DNA from: Toxonevra muliebris
Taxonomy: Eukaryota; Arthropoda; Insecta; Diptera; Pallopteridae
Length of the DNA stretch: 64,000 nt
Reading direction: 5' to 3'
Assembly: GCA_963691655.1 (NCBI GenBank)
Contig: OY829326.1
Location: 9,846,878-9,910,877, forward strand
Shown: positions 25,801 to 40,463 of the stretch, one piece after another
Layout: every line of letters starts with the position of its first letter
Numbering within the stretch: the stretch's first letter is position 1
Program-made: the position numbers and the translations under genes
Notes under the pieces: generated by a model
Told to the model about the DNA's origin: nothing
What the model saw: only the letters and a program-made list of their open reading frames with translations
The model's database searches: none

Positions 25801-28800
25801 GATTGGACTGTTGCCAGCAAATGGTTGACTCCATGTTAGTTGTAAGCTACGAGATTGCTGTGAATTAATGCGTAGATTTTTGGGCTGCTCTGGAACTTCT
25901 TGTACGATTAATTGTATCGACATTTCATCCTGAGGATGGCGATGACGATATTAAAGGGCGCCGGTTAAATCATTTGTTTGTATTTAATTTTGTTATTTCG
26001 TTGGTTTGGTAGAGTTTGGTGTATGCATGTAAGGAAAAGATAAACGATTTTATTTTATGCGTGCATGTAATTTGTTTGCGTATGTATTAGTCCGTATGCA
26101 CATATTTATAATTTACATAGATATGCATACGGTCATGTATGTACATAAGTAGGTTAAACCAACAATAAGTTTTATCTGAGGGCTAATTAAATAGGCGTAG
26201 CTCTACGCAAATGGCTTAAGTACTTTTATCTTGAAATGCAAATTGAAAACTAATGAAAGTTTTTGATTAAGGAACTCTAAAAGAAACATTAAATTACATA
26301 CTTAAAATACCATTAGTTACTTCGTTTGATATCGAAGAGTTGTTCTATCTGCAAAGTGACCGTAATTTAACACACGTTACATTTAAGAAAATTAATGTGG
26401 AGAAACTTTATTGATTCTATGTTTTAGAACACTAATATTATCCCAGAGGAGTGAAACTAAATTTAATTTTAAAAATTTTTGGCGGAAATATCTTTCTTCT
26501 TAATAATTGCTACTGTTAACTCATTACTAAAAATATTTGGATGGTAGTAAAAACAGTTCACTCTTTATGAGCTTAGTTGTGTTAGACTCAGAATCTTTGG
26601 CGATATTTTCCAAGATTTCCCAGATTCCCCTATGTATCATACATAATAGAAAACCTTTCCTTTTACACTTCAGAGGCTTCAATGAACTAATGAAATTACT
26701 CTAAGTGTGCCACTTTGAACTGCAGTCCACAAATATTTTTAAAGAACCTCTTTTTTTATATATAAATAGTATTAAGCCCCAATGATGAAATTAAAGAATT
26801 TTAACCATTTTAGTAGTTACTACACTCAAAAATATAATCAGTTAAATCGAGCTTAGATAGGGAATTCAATTGCTCACTTCCAAATATTATTCACAGGGTA
26901 TCTAGAATCAGTTTTTTAGTGTAAGTTGAGTTCAGTTTGCGATTTAAATTTTGTGTAAATTCAGAGCGAAATTTTTCGAATTTAAACTTAGCTCAGCTGC
27001 CAATAACTATATAAATATTTAAACCATTAGCATTTTCTGGTTTAAATTAATTTAAACTCTCCCTGTATAGCTCGCATTTAACACGGGTTTTCTAGTTTGA
27101 TTATACGTGACTATAAATAAACTTTTGATTCCTTGTTTTCACTATTAACGTTCTAAAAACTGAATTTCTGCATTAAAGACTTCTTTCCAGCATTTGCATA
27201 TGCCATTCTAATTTCAATATAAAACTTAAAGGATGCACTTAACTTCAAGCATGTACTACATGCATATGTACACGCACTCATGTGTGTGTACATATTTACA
27301 ATACTGAAACAATAAGGCAAAATAAACTTATTGTAAATGGTAGTAGAATAAGTAAAAGCAAGCAAGCAATCTGGAAAACAAGCAAGCGAAGCGTGTCACG
27401 AGAAACTTACCTGTCCAAATGCATTACTCGCCTGACAGATGTATATGCCCGTATCCTGGCGATATGTATGCGAAATGCCTAATTCAGAGACCATGCCATC
27501 GTCGAGTACCTGATCACGTATGGTATATCTGCACACGTGATAGATAATACAAAAGTGGATGAACGCATGTGTGAGTGTGTGCAGATACAGATGATATATA
27601 TATATATGTTATATGTGTGTATGTGTGTGTGTTTCCAGGTGTACATGTGTGTTTTTTGAGTTAAATTATTTATGTGCATGTTTGTGAATGCATTTAAGAG
27701 AAATACAAATAAAAGAGATGCACGTGTATATGTGCGTGTGAGTGTTAATGTATTTGTATGTGTGTATGCGCAACGTGAGTTTTTATCGACGATACAATTG
27801 CGTTACAATTTTATATTGTTGTTATTATCATTATGGTGGTTGTTGTTGTTGCCCGTTGTCATTGTCGTTGTAGATGTTGCCATTGTTGACAAAGACGAAG
27901 ACATACGATACACATACATTCATGTATTCGATGCCATGTGCATTTGTGTGAGAGTAAATAAAAAGTAAAGAAGAAAATATACAATTGCTTAAATTTCATT
28001 GAAAAAATATTAATATCATAAGAAAAAAAAAAAGAAACGGATAAAATTGTTGCCATGGTAGCATAAGTATAAAAGGTACATTAACCTATTTGCTAGTCGA
28101 ATGATATTGACAGTTTGGTATGTGTATAGGTTTGGAATTGCGACTTGAGCAAGGTGTTGAATTTTATATACATAAATGAAAATCACGTTCATGTATGTAG
28201 TTTTTCATTGGTTTATAAATAGATAACATCACAATTACACAGTCCACCAAGTAAAAGTTTTTAGTTTTCAACTTAGTAACCTTAGTGCAATTTCTTTCAG
28301 TATTATACTATGTGATCTGATCTTTGTTAATGTCTTTTGAAGCTGTTAAATCTAAATCAACAAAAATATCCTCCGAATCTGATCTAATTTGTGTATAATG
28401 ATATGTATTAAGTTTATGATTAGGAATTCTGTTAATTCTCCTAAAATTCTTTGTGATCTTAAAATAATGCATACATCGTTTTAAAAACTTCTAATTTTTA
28501 CCGACTTATTTTGTTTTTTAGACCATATAATAATATTTGAGCTAAATTCAAATATAGACTAAGTAATCTTTTGAGGATTCACAATACAATTAACTCTTTG
28601 AGGTAAAAATTGTCCTAGATCAATGATCTCAATCAGTTAAAAAAAAAAATAGATTTAACTCAACTGATTGAAATTCGATCCTAATCAAGTGGTAATGATA
28701 AATAAGTAAATAAAATTAAATTTAGATGAGATGAAGAGTTTTCAAGAAAGAGTAATCTGGATTTGGATCAAATTAAATGATTTCAAATTGATTCATATAA

Positions 28801-31800
28801 AATGATTTAAATTTGATCTAGTAGCCAAAAATTTATTTTAACCAGGTGATGCAAATTTGAACTAGATGAAGTAATGAAAATTTTATACAAAACAAATAAC
28901 TTAAAATTAAAGCTTCATATAAAAAGAGGTTGCAGCATTCAGCTGATGAATCCGCTTGTAGGGATCATAAACTCATACAGATTCCAGAACATGAGATAAT
29001 GAACCTAAATTTAGTTATACAAGATCTAAATTAAATTTTGATCAAGAAATATATATTAAATTCAAATAAAAAAATGTAAATTCGAGAAATGTTTATTTTG
29101 CAAGTGCCTGAATTTTATTCGAATCATTCCAAAAATATTCCTTGTTAGTACCATTAGTGAGATATAGTATATTAGTATCATTCGCAACGAATGATACAAA
29201 AACCATTACTTGACACCCTGTTGCCTTGATGCCTGTTAAGCAAATTATCTTCGATTAGTTTTACAACGAGTGTGCTTGAGCAATCTCAGCAGAAGCAGCA
29301 GCAGTAGCTAGAGAAACTGTATTCTTAATTAAAAGCAATTTTTTCCAATGCAATTTCTCTAAAATCGTTCGTATCGTTCCAAATAGCAAAGCCAAGTTGA
29401 CAACTTTTATGCTTTTTTATGCAAGCAGAGACTCACCCCAAACAACAACAGAGTACCATATGAATAAAATGGAATAGTAGAAGATATATTGATACAGTTG
29501 GTACAGTAAGAGGATGAGAGAATAACGTAAAATGGATAGAAATTCTATACAACATACATATGTATGCCACTATATATGGATATACAAACATATATATATA
29601 TATATATGTACAAACACATATGTATGGACATACATATATATTAGGGCGTTCCAATTTTTTTCCTTCGAAACGTACTCTGTCAGAAAAATTCTATGTTCGA
29701 TTGTGATCAACTTTGCCGAAGAAAATATGGCAAGAAAATGGATCCTATCCCCCGTAAAATTGGTATGTGCTGTAGTTTTTTGAATAAAAATCAATAGTTA
29801 CATTTAATATTACTATAACTTCTACAAATTTTACGGGGGGGTAGGCTCCGTTTTTTTTGCCATACTTTCTTCAGCAAAGTTGATCAGGATGGAATATAGA
29901 ATTTTTTGTCAGAGTACTTAAAAAAAAAAAAAAAATTCATCCATACAAATTGGTACGCCCTAATATATATATATATATATATATTTATATGTGCACATTA
30001 CATACCTCGAGTCCAACGATTCATCGAGATACTGTTGCGTTGCTTGAATTTTCCATTTAATATCGATGGGATTGTCCCCCTGCACATTGCACTGCACGTG
30101 CACCTGTTTCCCCTTGGCTACGGAAATTTGTTTCGTTTTTGTTTGGAAATGTGCTGGCACTGAAATCGATGATGATAATGACGATGATGAAATATTACAT
30201 TACACATTCGACTGCATTCCATTGCTTTAATTTACTTACCATTCACTTTCAAGAAGATCACTTTACTCACACCTGAACCAATATTATTTTTAGCTTCACA
30301 CAGAAAGTGTCCTTGTGATTCTTTGCTAATCTTCTTAAAGTAGATGGTACCGTTGGGAAATAGTTGCACTGTGGGCTCATACAGGAAATCTTTGTATTCG
30401 CCTGGCGTTGGGCCAATTGCTTTCTTCCATGTAATCGTCGGTTTAGGATAACCAGCCGATTGACAATGTAAGAGGACATCTTGTCCAGCTTGAGCGCTCG
30501 AATCTTTCGGTTCGAGCACCCATTTCGGTGGAACATTAACCGTTAAAGGCACTGTAAAACGCTCAGTACCAGCGACATTACTCGCTATGCATGTATAGTT
30601 GCCAGAATGTTCAGATGTTATATGCTCGATAACTAAGCTGGCGGAATATTCATCCAAGCGGCGGAAGACTTCGTTGCTGTTGTGAGAAAGAAATTATCAT
30701 TATTGCAGATGCAAACATATGAGTTCATATAAAAAGAAAAATCATCATTCATTATTTTCTACCTCTCTTATTTTATATTTTTGTGTCTTTCTTTTTTATG
30801 TACTCGCTACTTACCCCGTGCCTATCAACGGCTTTCCATTGCGTTCCCAGCGAAAACTCACTGGCAAATCACCCTCGAGTATTTGGCATGAAATTGCAGC
30901 GCGCATACCCTCGCGCAACATATTTGTCATTGCCTGAATTGGCATAATTTTTGGTGGCACTGTAAATAGAAATGGAAGGGAGAGTTATGAAAAAGCGGAA
31001 GAAGTGAAGGGGAAAATGTTGGCATAAAGTTGAAAAATGAAAGAATTTTCATTAGTAAAATGTGGAAAATGTTGAAAACTCATTAAAATTGCGGTTTTGC
31101 TAGTTGCATGCGCTGAAACAAATTACAAAAAAAAAAGAAAGAAAAAAGTCAGCAACAACAACCACATAAATAGTTGCAACATTAGTAGCAATAATAGCAG
31201 CTGCTCCCACTTATATAGCAACATATTATGAATACAATAATAATAATGATATTCATTTAGCAGCTTTGATTGCGGCAAATGATAATGATGATGCCAATAG
31301 TATCTTTGATGACATTTAAACATTTTCATGATAACCATGATTATGTTGCTCATGACGATGATGATGTGATGATGATTATGTTGGAAAATGCTTAAAGCAT
31401 TTAGTTTAGTGATTTGCAAACATTAGTTTTCTGCTTTTGTTTTTGTTTTTCCTTTTTCTGTTACTACTGTTGCAATTTTTGTTGCAATGCACTTGTTATT
31501 TTTTGCATAGTGTAATGTCATTGACTCCTCTAAATAAAAGCAAAATCATTTTTCAACTACATCACTGAATGCGCTTTTTTATACTAATGTGACAACAGTA
31601 AAATGAAAAATGCTAAAAATGCAGTATTCCTTTTTCTGCTAATGTTTTAGTTTGTGTAGAAAATACATGGTTTGTGATTTAAAAAACAGCGAAAGATAAT
31701 GAAAAATATGCTGCATTCAAATAACAGAAAAAGAAAAAAATACTGCTTAGTAACATAAATTTGGTGCTGGTGGTTGACAATAGCGGAGGGTTAAAATAGA

Positions 31801-34800
31801 ATTCGAGTGCACTGACTTTCATTTTTATAATTTCACAGTTGGAATGTTGGAAAAATATGCAAACCTAATATTTTAGTATAAGTCAGTTTGCAGTTAATGT
31901 TTAGAAAAACTTTTGCATTTACAAGTGAAACTTTTAAATCACCCTTTGTTCCCACAATTAATTTCATGAAGAAATAGCCTTGAGTTCGATAAGAGGGAAT
32001 GAGGGAAAACTCACAAATAGGGATTTGGTTTGTATTGAAATATAAATGTTGGGGCTGATGTCACTGACTTGATTATCATTCTGGTGGATTAAAAAAAGTG
32101 TATCTCACAATTAATTATTGAAACCATATAAAAATTCAAAAAAGGCGGGGAAAAAACAACTGTTCCTTAGTTTTCAAATATAAGCTCTGCCCACTGAAGA
32201 TTTCAAGATCTGCCGCAAATATTTTTCACTAAACCAGCTTTTGTATACATATTTATAGTCCAAATTTTTCTTGAGTGATGTATCAGTAGCTCATATCACT
32301 AGTTTTAAAAAAGTGTTTCAAATGATCTGGACACATAAAGTCAAGAGCATTCACATCTTAACCCTGACAGCTCAAATGTAGCAATACAACCAACAAAAAA
32401 TTTGTACAAATTAATTTGTTAGTTTTATTGGTATTTCTTCAACTTTATGATTGCAATTCAATTTAAGAATCTGATACAAATTCAACTCACAATTTTCACT
32501 AATTGCAATTTGAAAATATTAAAAATAACGTATTTCCTAAGAATAAAAATAATTTTGAGTATTTGTATCTTCTTCTTGTAACAAGTTTCTAAAATACGCT
32601 TGAACACCAAAACAAATACAAGTACATACTTTAGCTATAGCTACTTGTTCTTACATTTGCATAAATTTATGTTATACATAGCTCTTAGCATATTATATAC
32701 ACACATGCACATTAGAGCATGAACATGTGATACTTGTTTTTTAGTATGTATGTGTAAGTTTCCTTTCTATACTCATAATATTATTCATACTTATTTCCAT
32801 ATTGATGCAACTATCCTCAAAATCACGTACGTAAACACATTTTACTTGTGTAGTAGTTTTGTTGAGTGATTTATGTTTTTAAAATGATAAACAAAATGAA
32901 ACTTTTTATTTCGTTTAAGTTAGGAAAACTATAGTATATCAGCATACATGACGTATAAGTAATATTATAATTTAATTATTTGATACGTACACACGATTCA
33001 TTAACCTTAATCAAATCACGACATTTTTATAACTAATCCAATCAACATGTGACTCGGAGGTACATATAAGGACATTATGAAATTCGAGTTAGTTTTGCAA
33101 AAAAAAAAAAAAATTATATTTTTGATTAATTTTATGAAACAAACTTAAGTAAATAACCATTTTAATGTTAAGAACGTTACAAATATGCAGGTCGATGGTC
33201 ATACGTTGACCCCTCGTAAGTACTTTTTCAGCACTTTTGGAAGGCAAGACAATTTGGAAATAAATTTTTAAAATACTTTTTTCTTATTTAAAATGATTTA
33301 AAACCCAATTTTACATATTCTTGATGTACATTTTATGCTTTTTTGTCGTCTCTTCCAAAAGTGGTGGAAAACTACATACGAGGGGTCAACGTATGACCAT
33401 CGATATATTACTAAATTTATGAAAAACATTTATTTGCTAGCACAATTTAAGCAAACAAGTATTTTTGAAGCATGCTCGTTGCAAGTATTATTGTGACTTA
33501 TATCGCACGATTGTTTTGGTGGACACATGTAACATCTTTGTTGTGAATTTTCCCTTTTTGTAGTTTTCGGCTCAGGCAGTTCCTGATGGGGAATAACTTG
33601 CAGAAGAGTGCAAAAACATTGCCTTTTTTTTTATTTGGGAGGAATTCTTGTATAATGCATGTTTTTTTTCGCACTGTGCCAATGCATGTCAGGCCTTCAG
33701 AAAATAAATTTTGAACTAATCCAAAAATAAGTATAAAAAAGTTTTCAAATGTGATTATTGCAATTCGATCTTTCAAATGGTTGACAAAGTTCGATACTTT
33801 TACATTGCAACAAATCTATATTTCGGCATGCAGGCGATTAGTAATAATACGATAATGAAAGCAAAATCTCATATGTGCCTGAGAGGCACATTTTGATTGG
33901 ATTAGGTACATTTTTAATTTTTTGAAAATAAAAACCATTGAAAAGTTTAAATTTAAATAAAAATAAGTATTTTGTGTACAAAAATAGTGGGGGAAGGAGT
34001 TCAAGTAGTTTAAGTTATATCCTTTTTCATTTAAGAAAGTTAAACCACTTCAAAGCCAAAAATGTGCCTCAGAGGCACATGTAGATTGGATTCGGGTTAA
34101 ATGCTTATATATATATATTTTTTTTTTCTTTCGACAATTTATAAAATTCTCATCTTATTTACCTAAAACTTGTATCTCGACATTACGTCGTGATGTTTGC
34201 TTTTGTTTATTTTGTGCCATACACGTGTAGGTGCCCGCATCTTCCATGCGCTGCAGTTGCTCAATGATTAAAGTACCATTATTATAGGCTCTCTGTCGTC
34301 GATTTATAGGCAGTGTTTGTCCATCTGTGGAAATATAATTGAAGATGTTTAGAAAAGAATATATGTTTGGCAGGGCGATTTGTATGGACTAAAATTTTTC
34401 GATACCGTGCCGTCGAAATTATGATTCCCCTTGCGAACAAAAAGTTCTTCCACAACATAGGTCTAAAATGAATTTCGAGGCTCCAAAATTTGATTTTTAT
34501 GGAAAATGTATGGTTTATGTAGAATTTCCAAGGCACTTGGAATTTTTGTAATTACACAGCATAAAAGTAAATTTCAAATGTCAAATGGATAACTTTTTAA
34601 GGGTAATTTGGGGTCGCTGAATCCGACCCTGACCTCAGACTTTCTCTATCACATCTGAGATCCCCGATATGGGGGCCGAAACCCATAGTTTTGGTATACG
34701 TGGGGCCAATATAAAATTTTTTTTATTTTACTTTGTGCATGTCTCATAGCTAAGAGAAAGTTGTTCATTATGGAAGGGAGAAAGAAATGATTTTGACAGA

Positions 34801-37800
34801 AGCACTCCATCATCCCCCCTTACCCGCTCTTCGGGGTGTTATATGAAGCCTTTATTCGATATATCACTATACCGGGTAAACGATCGCGAAATCTATGATT
34901 AGATGTTGGTAAGAAATGTTCCACATCGAAAAATAGTTGGGGTCACCGAAGATCACAATTACCTAAGTCCAACATTTTTAAAAAATGAACCATTGAAAAA
35001 ACAAAATTTTTTTATAATTCCTTTGTAGTGGTCATACCTTGTGAGGTAATTTTCCCAGAATAAGGGGGTGAAGAGCGTTTTGATGTTCTAGAACCCCTCC
35101 TCCCCATACTTTTTGATAAGCAAAATTTTTCTCAAACACATTATAATACTTTCATCATTCTTTTAGCCTGTAGGCAATATTCAAAGTAGTTAAAAAGCTC
35201 CCATAATTTAGGGAATGGAACTTAGATGGAAAATTCTTGTACAAAACTACTTTTCTATAGACAGCAACAACGATAAGACGTAAATTAAGAATGTCCTGAC
35301 ACAGTCTTATTATCTCGAAAACCTGACGTGATGGAGCAAAATTGTCTTCAGACTCGAAATCAACTATCCCAAATTACTCAAAACTATATGTCGAATCGCT
35401 TGTCGATTTTGGCTGCTGCACAGTGTAATAAATGAATGAAGTAAGAAAATAAGAAAAGAAAAATAAATATCAAAAATGATATTCTCCTACGAAAAAAACC
35501 CCCTAGTACCAGTTTTCACAGAAAAAATTATTACAAAAATTCCAAAGTGTCTTAAAAATTCTATATGAAACGAACATTTTCCATAAAAATCAAATTCCGG
35601 AGTCTAGAAATTCATTTTAGACTTATGTCAGAGAAGGACTTTTTGTTCGTAAGGACAAGAGGAATCATAATTTCGACGGCGCGGTATTGGTTGCCAAATT
35701 GCCCCGGTCTAATATCTATATTTTATATATACACGGCTATAAACTGTCTGTTTTGACTTCTTATTTTCAAAAATTTCTCCTTATTTTCCACTACTTTTTT
35801 ACTACTTAATCTATAACTTTTTTACAACAATTTCCTCTCATTTTTTTTACAATTTCCTCTCATTTTCAACTACTACTTCTAAATTTTTAAATAATTTTTG
35901 GGATAAGATATAACTTATAGAATGATCTTTGATATATAATAACAAAATATTGTAAATAGTTTTACTCATACGGTATCATCAGCCGATATGGCTTCTTTTT
36001 TGTCGAAGATCACGCACCGATGCACCTAACGGTTTTTTTTTTTTTTTTTTTTTTGTAAATATCCGCTTTACTGTTAGAATTCAGTTGTTGAGTTCACATC
36101 GGTTATAATACAATAAACAAGTTTTATTTGTAATGATTATACAGTTCTGTAAATTAAATATTTTTAAAAATGTCAATTTTGATGCCTCATTTTGAAATCT
36201 AGAATTTTTCCCAAATTCAATGAACGGCCTTCAAGTTTGCATTGTCATTACCAATGTTAAATTTTAAACATCAAGTACATCATTTTTCTTCATTCAGATA
36301 AACTTAAATTTTCGCGCTTCTTCTCTCTTTAATTAATTGCATGAATCATCTAGTATAATTGAGCGGGTCCATCATTATTATAAATTATTTCAAAGGATAT
36401 TAATTTTTCTTTATATTTATTCCAAAATGAATGATTCAGAACAAAATGAAACATTTCCAATATATATCCTAATGACTTTAATTTAATTTATTTATTTATC
36501 AAAAATGTTGTTTTTTGTTTATTTTGGTTAAGATAGTTTAGTAAATTAGAAACTATATTAAAATAGAAAACAATTGCTAAAAAAAGGATATAATATTACA
36601 ATACACTTTGCAAAAATATAACACAAATTTTTATGAAAATAATCGGTATAAAATTTCATAAACTTGAAATAAAAGTTTTCAAATTTATTTTTATCATTTT
36701 AGGTATATTGTCCATATTCATTTTAATTAAACTGTATAAAGTTATTCCATTTTTATTTATTTAACCTTCAAATGCAATAAAATGCAATAAAAAATAAAAA
36801 TATAAATAAAATTCATATATTAGAAAAAAAAAATTTTAGCTCATAAAAATTCACTTAATATCTAGTATTTTTCCTTCTAAGGAATGAGATAGAAAAAATC
36901 TTAACATATATAAAATTCAATAATTTTTAAACGGTTGATCTTAGAGTTTTTATTTTTTTTATTTAATTGATAATATTTAACAAATTACAGAAAAATGTAT
37001 TTCTAACCACTATTTATGAACTCGTGGACCTTTTTTGGTAAGCCTTCCATTAGAGATTTGATAGTTGTTTCAGACACCTTTTTGGAACAGTCTGCCCATC
37101 TCCTTTTAAAATCTTCCATATTTTGGGACATTTTTTTTGTGCTCTTTAAGTTTCTTTTCACAAGAGCCCAATATCTCTCCACTGGTCTTGGCTCCGGACA
37201 ATTTGGAGGATTGGCCTCTCTTGGTACAAAAACTATGTTATTACTTTGGTACCACTCCAGAGCTTTCTTGCCGTAGTGACATTATGCGAAATCGGGCCAA
37301 AAATATGTGGACACATTATGCTCTCTTATGAAAGGAAGAAGTCTTTTTTTCAAACATTCTTTGATGTATATTTTGGTATTTATAGAGCCCACTGTAACAA
37401 ATAACTTGCTTCTTTTGCCGCAACTGCATATAACTTGCCATACCAGAAATTTTTTAAGAAATTTTGTCTGCTTTTGGACTCCAAATTGTTCTTCGACATT
37501 TCCTCGAGCATCAGCAACATAAAAATTTTGACCCGGAAGCTGCGTAAAATCTTCCAGTACATACGTTTCGTCGTCCATTATACAACATGAATATTTTTGT
37601 ATGGAATTCGATTTTAATTTCCGAGCCCTACTTTTGGCGTCTAAATTTTTTGCAGCATTCCTGTCTGGAACTTTTTGGACTTTGTATGTTTTCAAACCTG
37701 CATTGGCTTTAACTTTTCGCACCAAATAGTCAGAGCACTGGGCTAACCGGGCAGCTTTTCTACCAGATGTGTTTGGAGATCTTTTCAACATGCTTTAAAT

Positions 37801-40431
37801 TTTCTTGGCTTTCCCAATATCATGTGGTCCTTGTTTCTTCCCGAACCAGGTTTCCTATCGATGGTCAAATTCTCCTGAAACTGTTTAATAACATTGGAAA
37901 CAGTTTGACGGCAGACCTTCAATTCTTCGGCCAATTTTTTGTAGGACCAATTTAGATTTTTTTGAAAATTTTTAATAATTTTAAGACGTACTTCTTTTTC
38001 TTCACTCATTTTGATCGAATTCACTATAAATCAACATGTTTGTCATTAAAAATGACAACTGACATATTTTTCAAAGATAACTAGATTAAAGAAATTTTTA
38101 AATTTTACACCCAAAAAAAATTATTAGGTAAAACGTGAATTAAGATTTTTTCAATCTCACTCTTTATGTATGTATATAAACATGGCAAAAACGTAACCAT
38201 TTAACAATGCCCTTTTTTAAATAAAGCACGCTGATTAAACAAAATATTTATTTTACCTAGCTCTACCTACATCATTTTTAAATTTTTTATTTTCATTTAA
38301 AGTTTTTTTTTTTTTTAAACACACACATGCAAATAAATTTGATATGCTTTATCTATGCTCGTATATGCACATAAATAAATATTATATATGTGCATATTGC
38401 CTATGAATCAATGGCAAAATAGCAAGTATATCAGTATATCAAAATTCAAACTCACTCTACTAAATTTATATAACAAAAAATAAAACTAAAATCTGATGCA
38501 AAAAAAAAAAAAAAAAAAAAAACCAACAAAAAACATGAAACACCTTTCTAGCTAAACCTTTCCATTGCCATTTTCATTTGAATGCCTTCCTGGCACACTA
38601 TTTGCTACTGCTCGTGCATATACTTCACCTACACATACCGTTCGCTCTCCTTCGGCCCGCCCCATGCTACTTACCACGTTCCCAATGTATTTTATCGATT
38701 GGATAACCTGCTACAGGACATTTAACAATCAAATCAGAACCAGATATGCCTGTTATTTTTGGCATTTCACGTATGTATGGCAATCCGTAAATGTTAACTT
38801 TGGCACTATGTGATACTCTGTAAAAAAACGAGCACAGAAAAAACGTTGAAAAAACAAGAAAGATATAAAATAGGGAGAGCAAAAAGAAAAAATATATATA
38901 TGTTAAATGTAGTAAATTGGATGAATTTAATATGTTACTCTTTATGGATACAGTTTTTTGTTTGTTTAGTACGAAATTTTTTGCTTTATATTTTTATGTT
39001 AAATGAGAAGTTATGCAGCCATAACAATGCGAATATATTCAATTTGAAACTTTTTTGGGTGGGTTATCTAAGAGTATGAGAAAAGTTAACGCAACATAGG
39101 GTATAATCTTCAAAAAAGAAAAACTTCTCTTTTATCAATAATGGCATCGAAAAACTTTTCGATGCAAAGATAATTTAAAAGATTCATATTTTGATGATTG
39201 AAAGATTCCAATCTTTAATGTAGACAAATCTAAAAAACAAAAAAAAAAAATTTTTTCGGCTATATAAAATATTAAGCTTCTATGATTCTGCGTTATCAAA
39301 TCAAAACTGTAACAATATTTAACGATTGTACATTATAAAATATATGACAAAAACTTGCGTGAATATATTAGAAGAGATTTTTGAACATTGATTTAATTTC
39401 AAATTTATGTATTTAAAAAAAATTCCATAAATTTTATGTCTGCCACTTATGCATTTATATATATTTATATGATTTATTTTTATGTTTTTTATTTCTCCAC
39501 TTACTTTCCAATGGCATTATGGGCTGTACAGGTGTATTCACCCCCATCCTCCTCCTTGACATTTGAAATATTCACATGGCTGATGACATCGTCGTGTATG
39601 GTAACATATTGACCAACTAAAAAGCGTGAGTTATCAGGAATCTGCAAGTATGAAAACCAAAAAAAAAAAATAAGAAATTGTAGGTAAATCAGAATCAATC
39701 AGTGTCAAGGAATTTTTTAAAACAACAAAAATTACTGACTTTTGATTTTTTTAAATCAATAAAATACATAAAAATACATACATGCATTCACATTAACATG
39801 AAATGAAAAATTCATGTAAATCAAAATTGATTGAAATTGCATAAGCTGAAAAAAATGAAGAAGAAAACCTTTGCTTCTCTTGCTTCGTTTCTTGAATAAT
39901 AAAAATGATTTGCGAAAGCAAATGGAAAATTATGCAAACACAAACTAAGCGAAGAATCCTTGAAAATTCGTTATCAAACTAAGCCAAAAAAAAAAATAAA
40001 GAGAATGAAAACCAGAAAAAATGCAATGAATTTTTTTGTTTTGCTGGCATGTACTTGTGGATACATATATGGACGTATGTATGTATATCTGGAATAAGTA
40101 GCTGTCGCAGTTGCTGCCATATGCATTTGGCAAAAAAGATTTACAGCATTTCGAATGTATTCAGTTATGCTTTTTAGCTACTTGATATTTACAAGTGCTT
40201 GGCTCAAATGTATGAATGCAACTACATATGAGAAAGCATATGAAATATGTGAAAACCCATATGTATGTACAACAATAAAGGCATACATATGTATAAAAAT
40301 AGAAGAATAGAAACATGTAGAGAAGAAAAAATAAAATCAAAACATAAACTCAAGTAAATTGAATTGAAATGAAGCGATATGAAAGTGCAACCATTGCTTC
40401 TGATTTTAATGTTTATATAGACATACATATA

Positions 40432-40463
<32 letters not shown>

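Larger units (their letters stand above)
30960..34162 (-). other. Dscam intron w11-w12 (Ig6-Ig7), 3.2 kb
   Basis: I looked here for a second Ig7 half-exon (Cys...Trp-Glu-Arg pattern between AG and GT) and found none on the - strand. It contains the fold-back repeat at 33191-33404 and the two palindromes at 33873-33891 and 34062-34080. Confidence 0.55.
34325..38674 (-). other. Dscam intron w10-w11, 4.4 kb
   Basis: Carries the 1.3 kb inverted-arm repeat (34371-35709), a T22 tract (36033-36054), the transposase pseudogene (37003-38024) and an A23 tract (38500-38522). The rest is AT-rich without recognised features. Confidence 0.6.

Noticed and set aside
27479..27968. Open frames in TG/CA-rich DNA (repeated VCV, THIHT patterns)
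   Set aside because: Microsatellite translation products, not genes.
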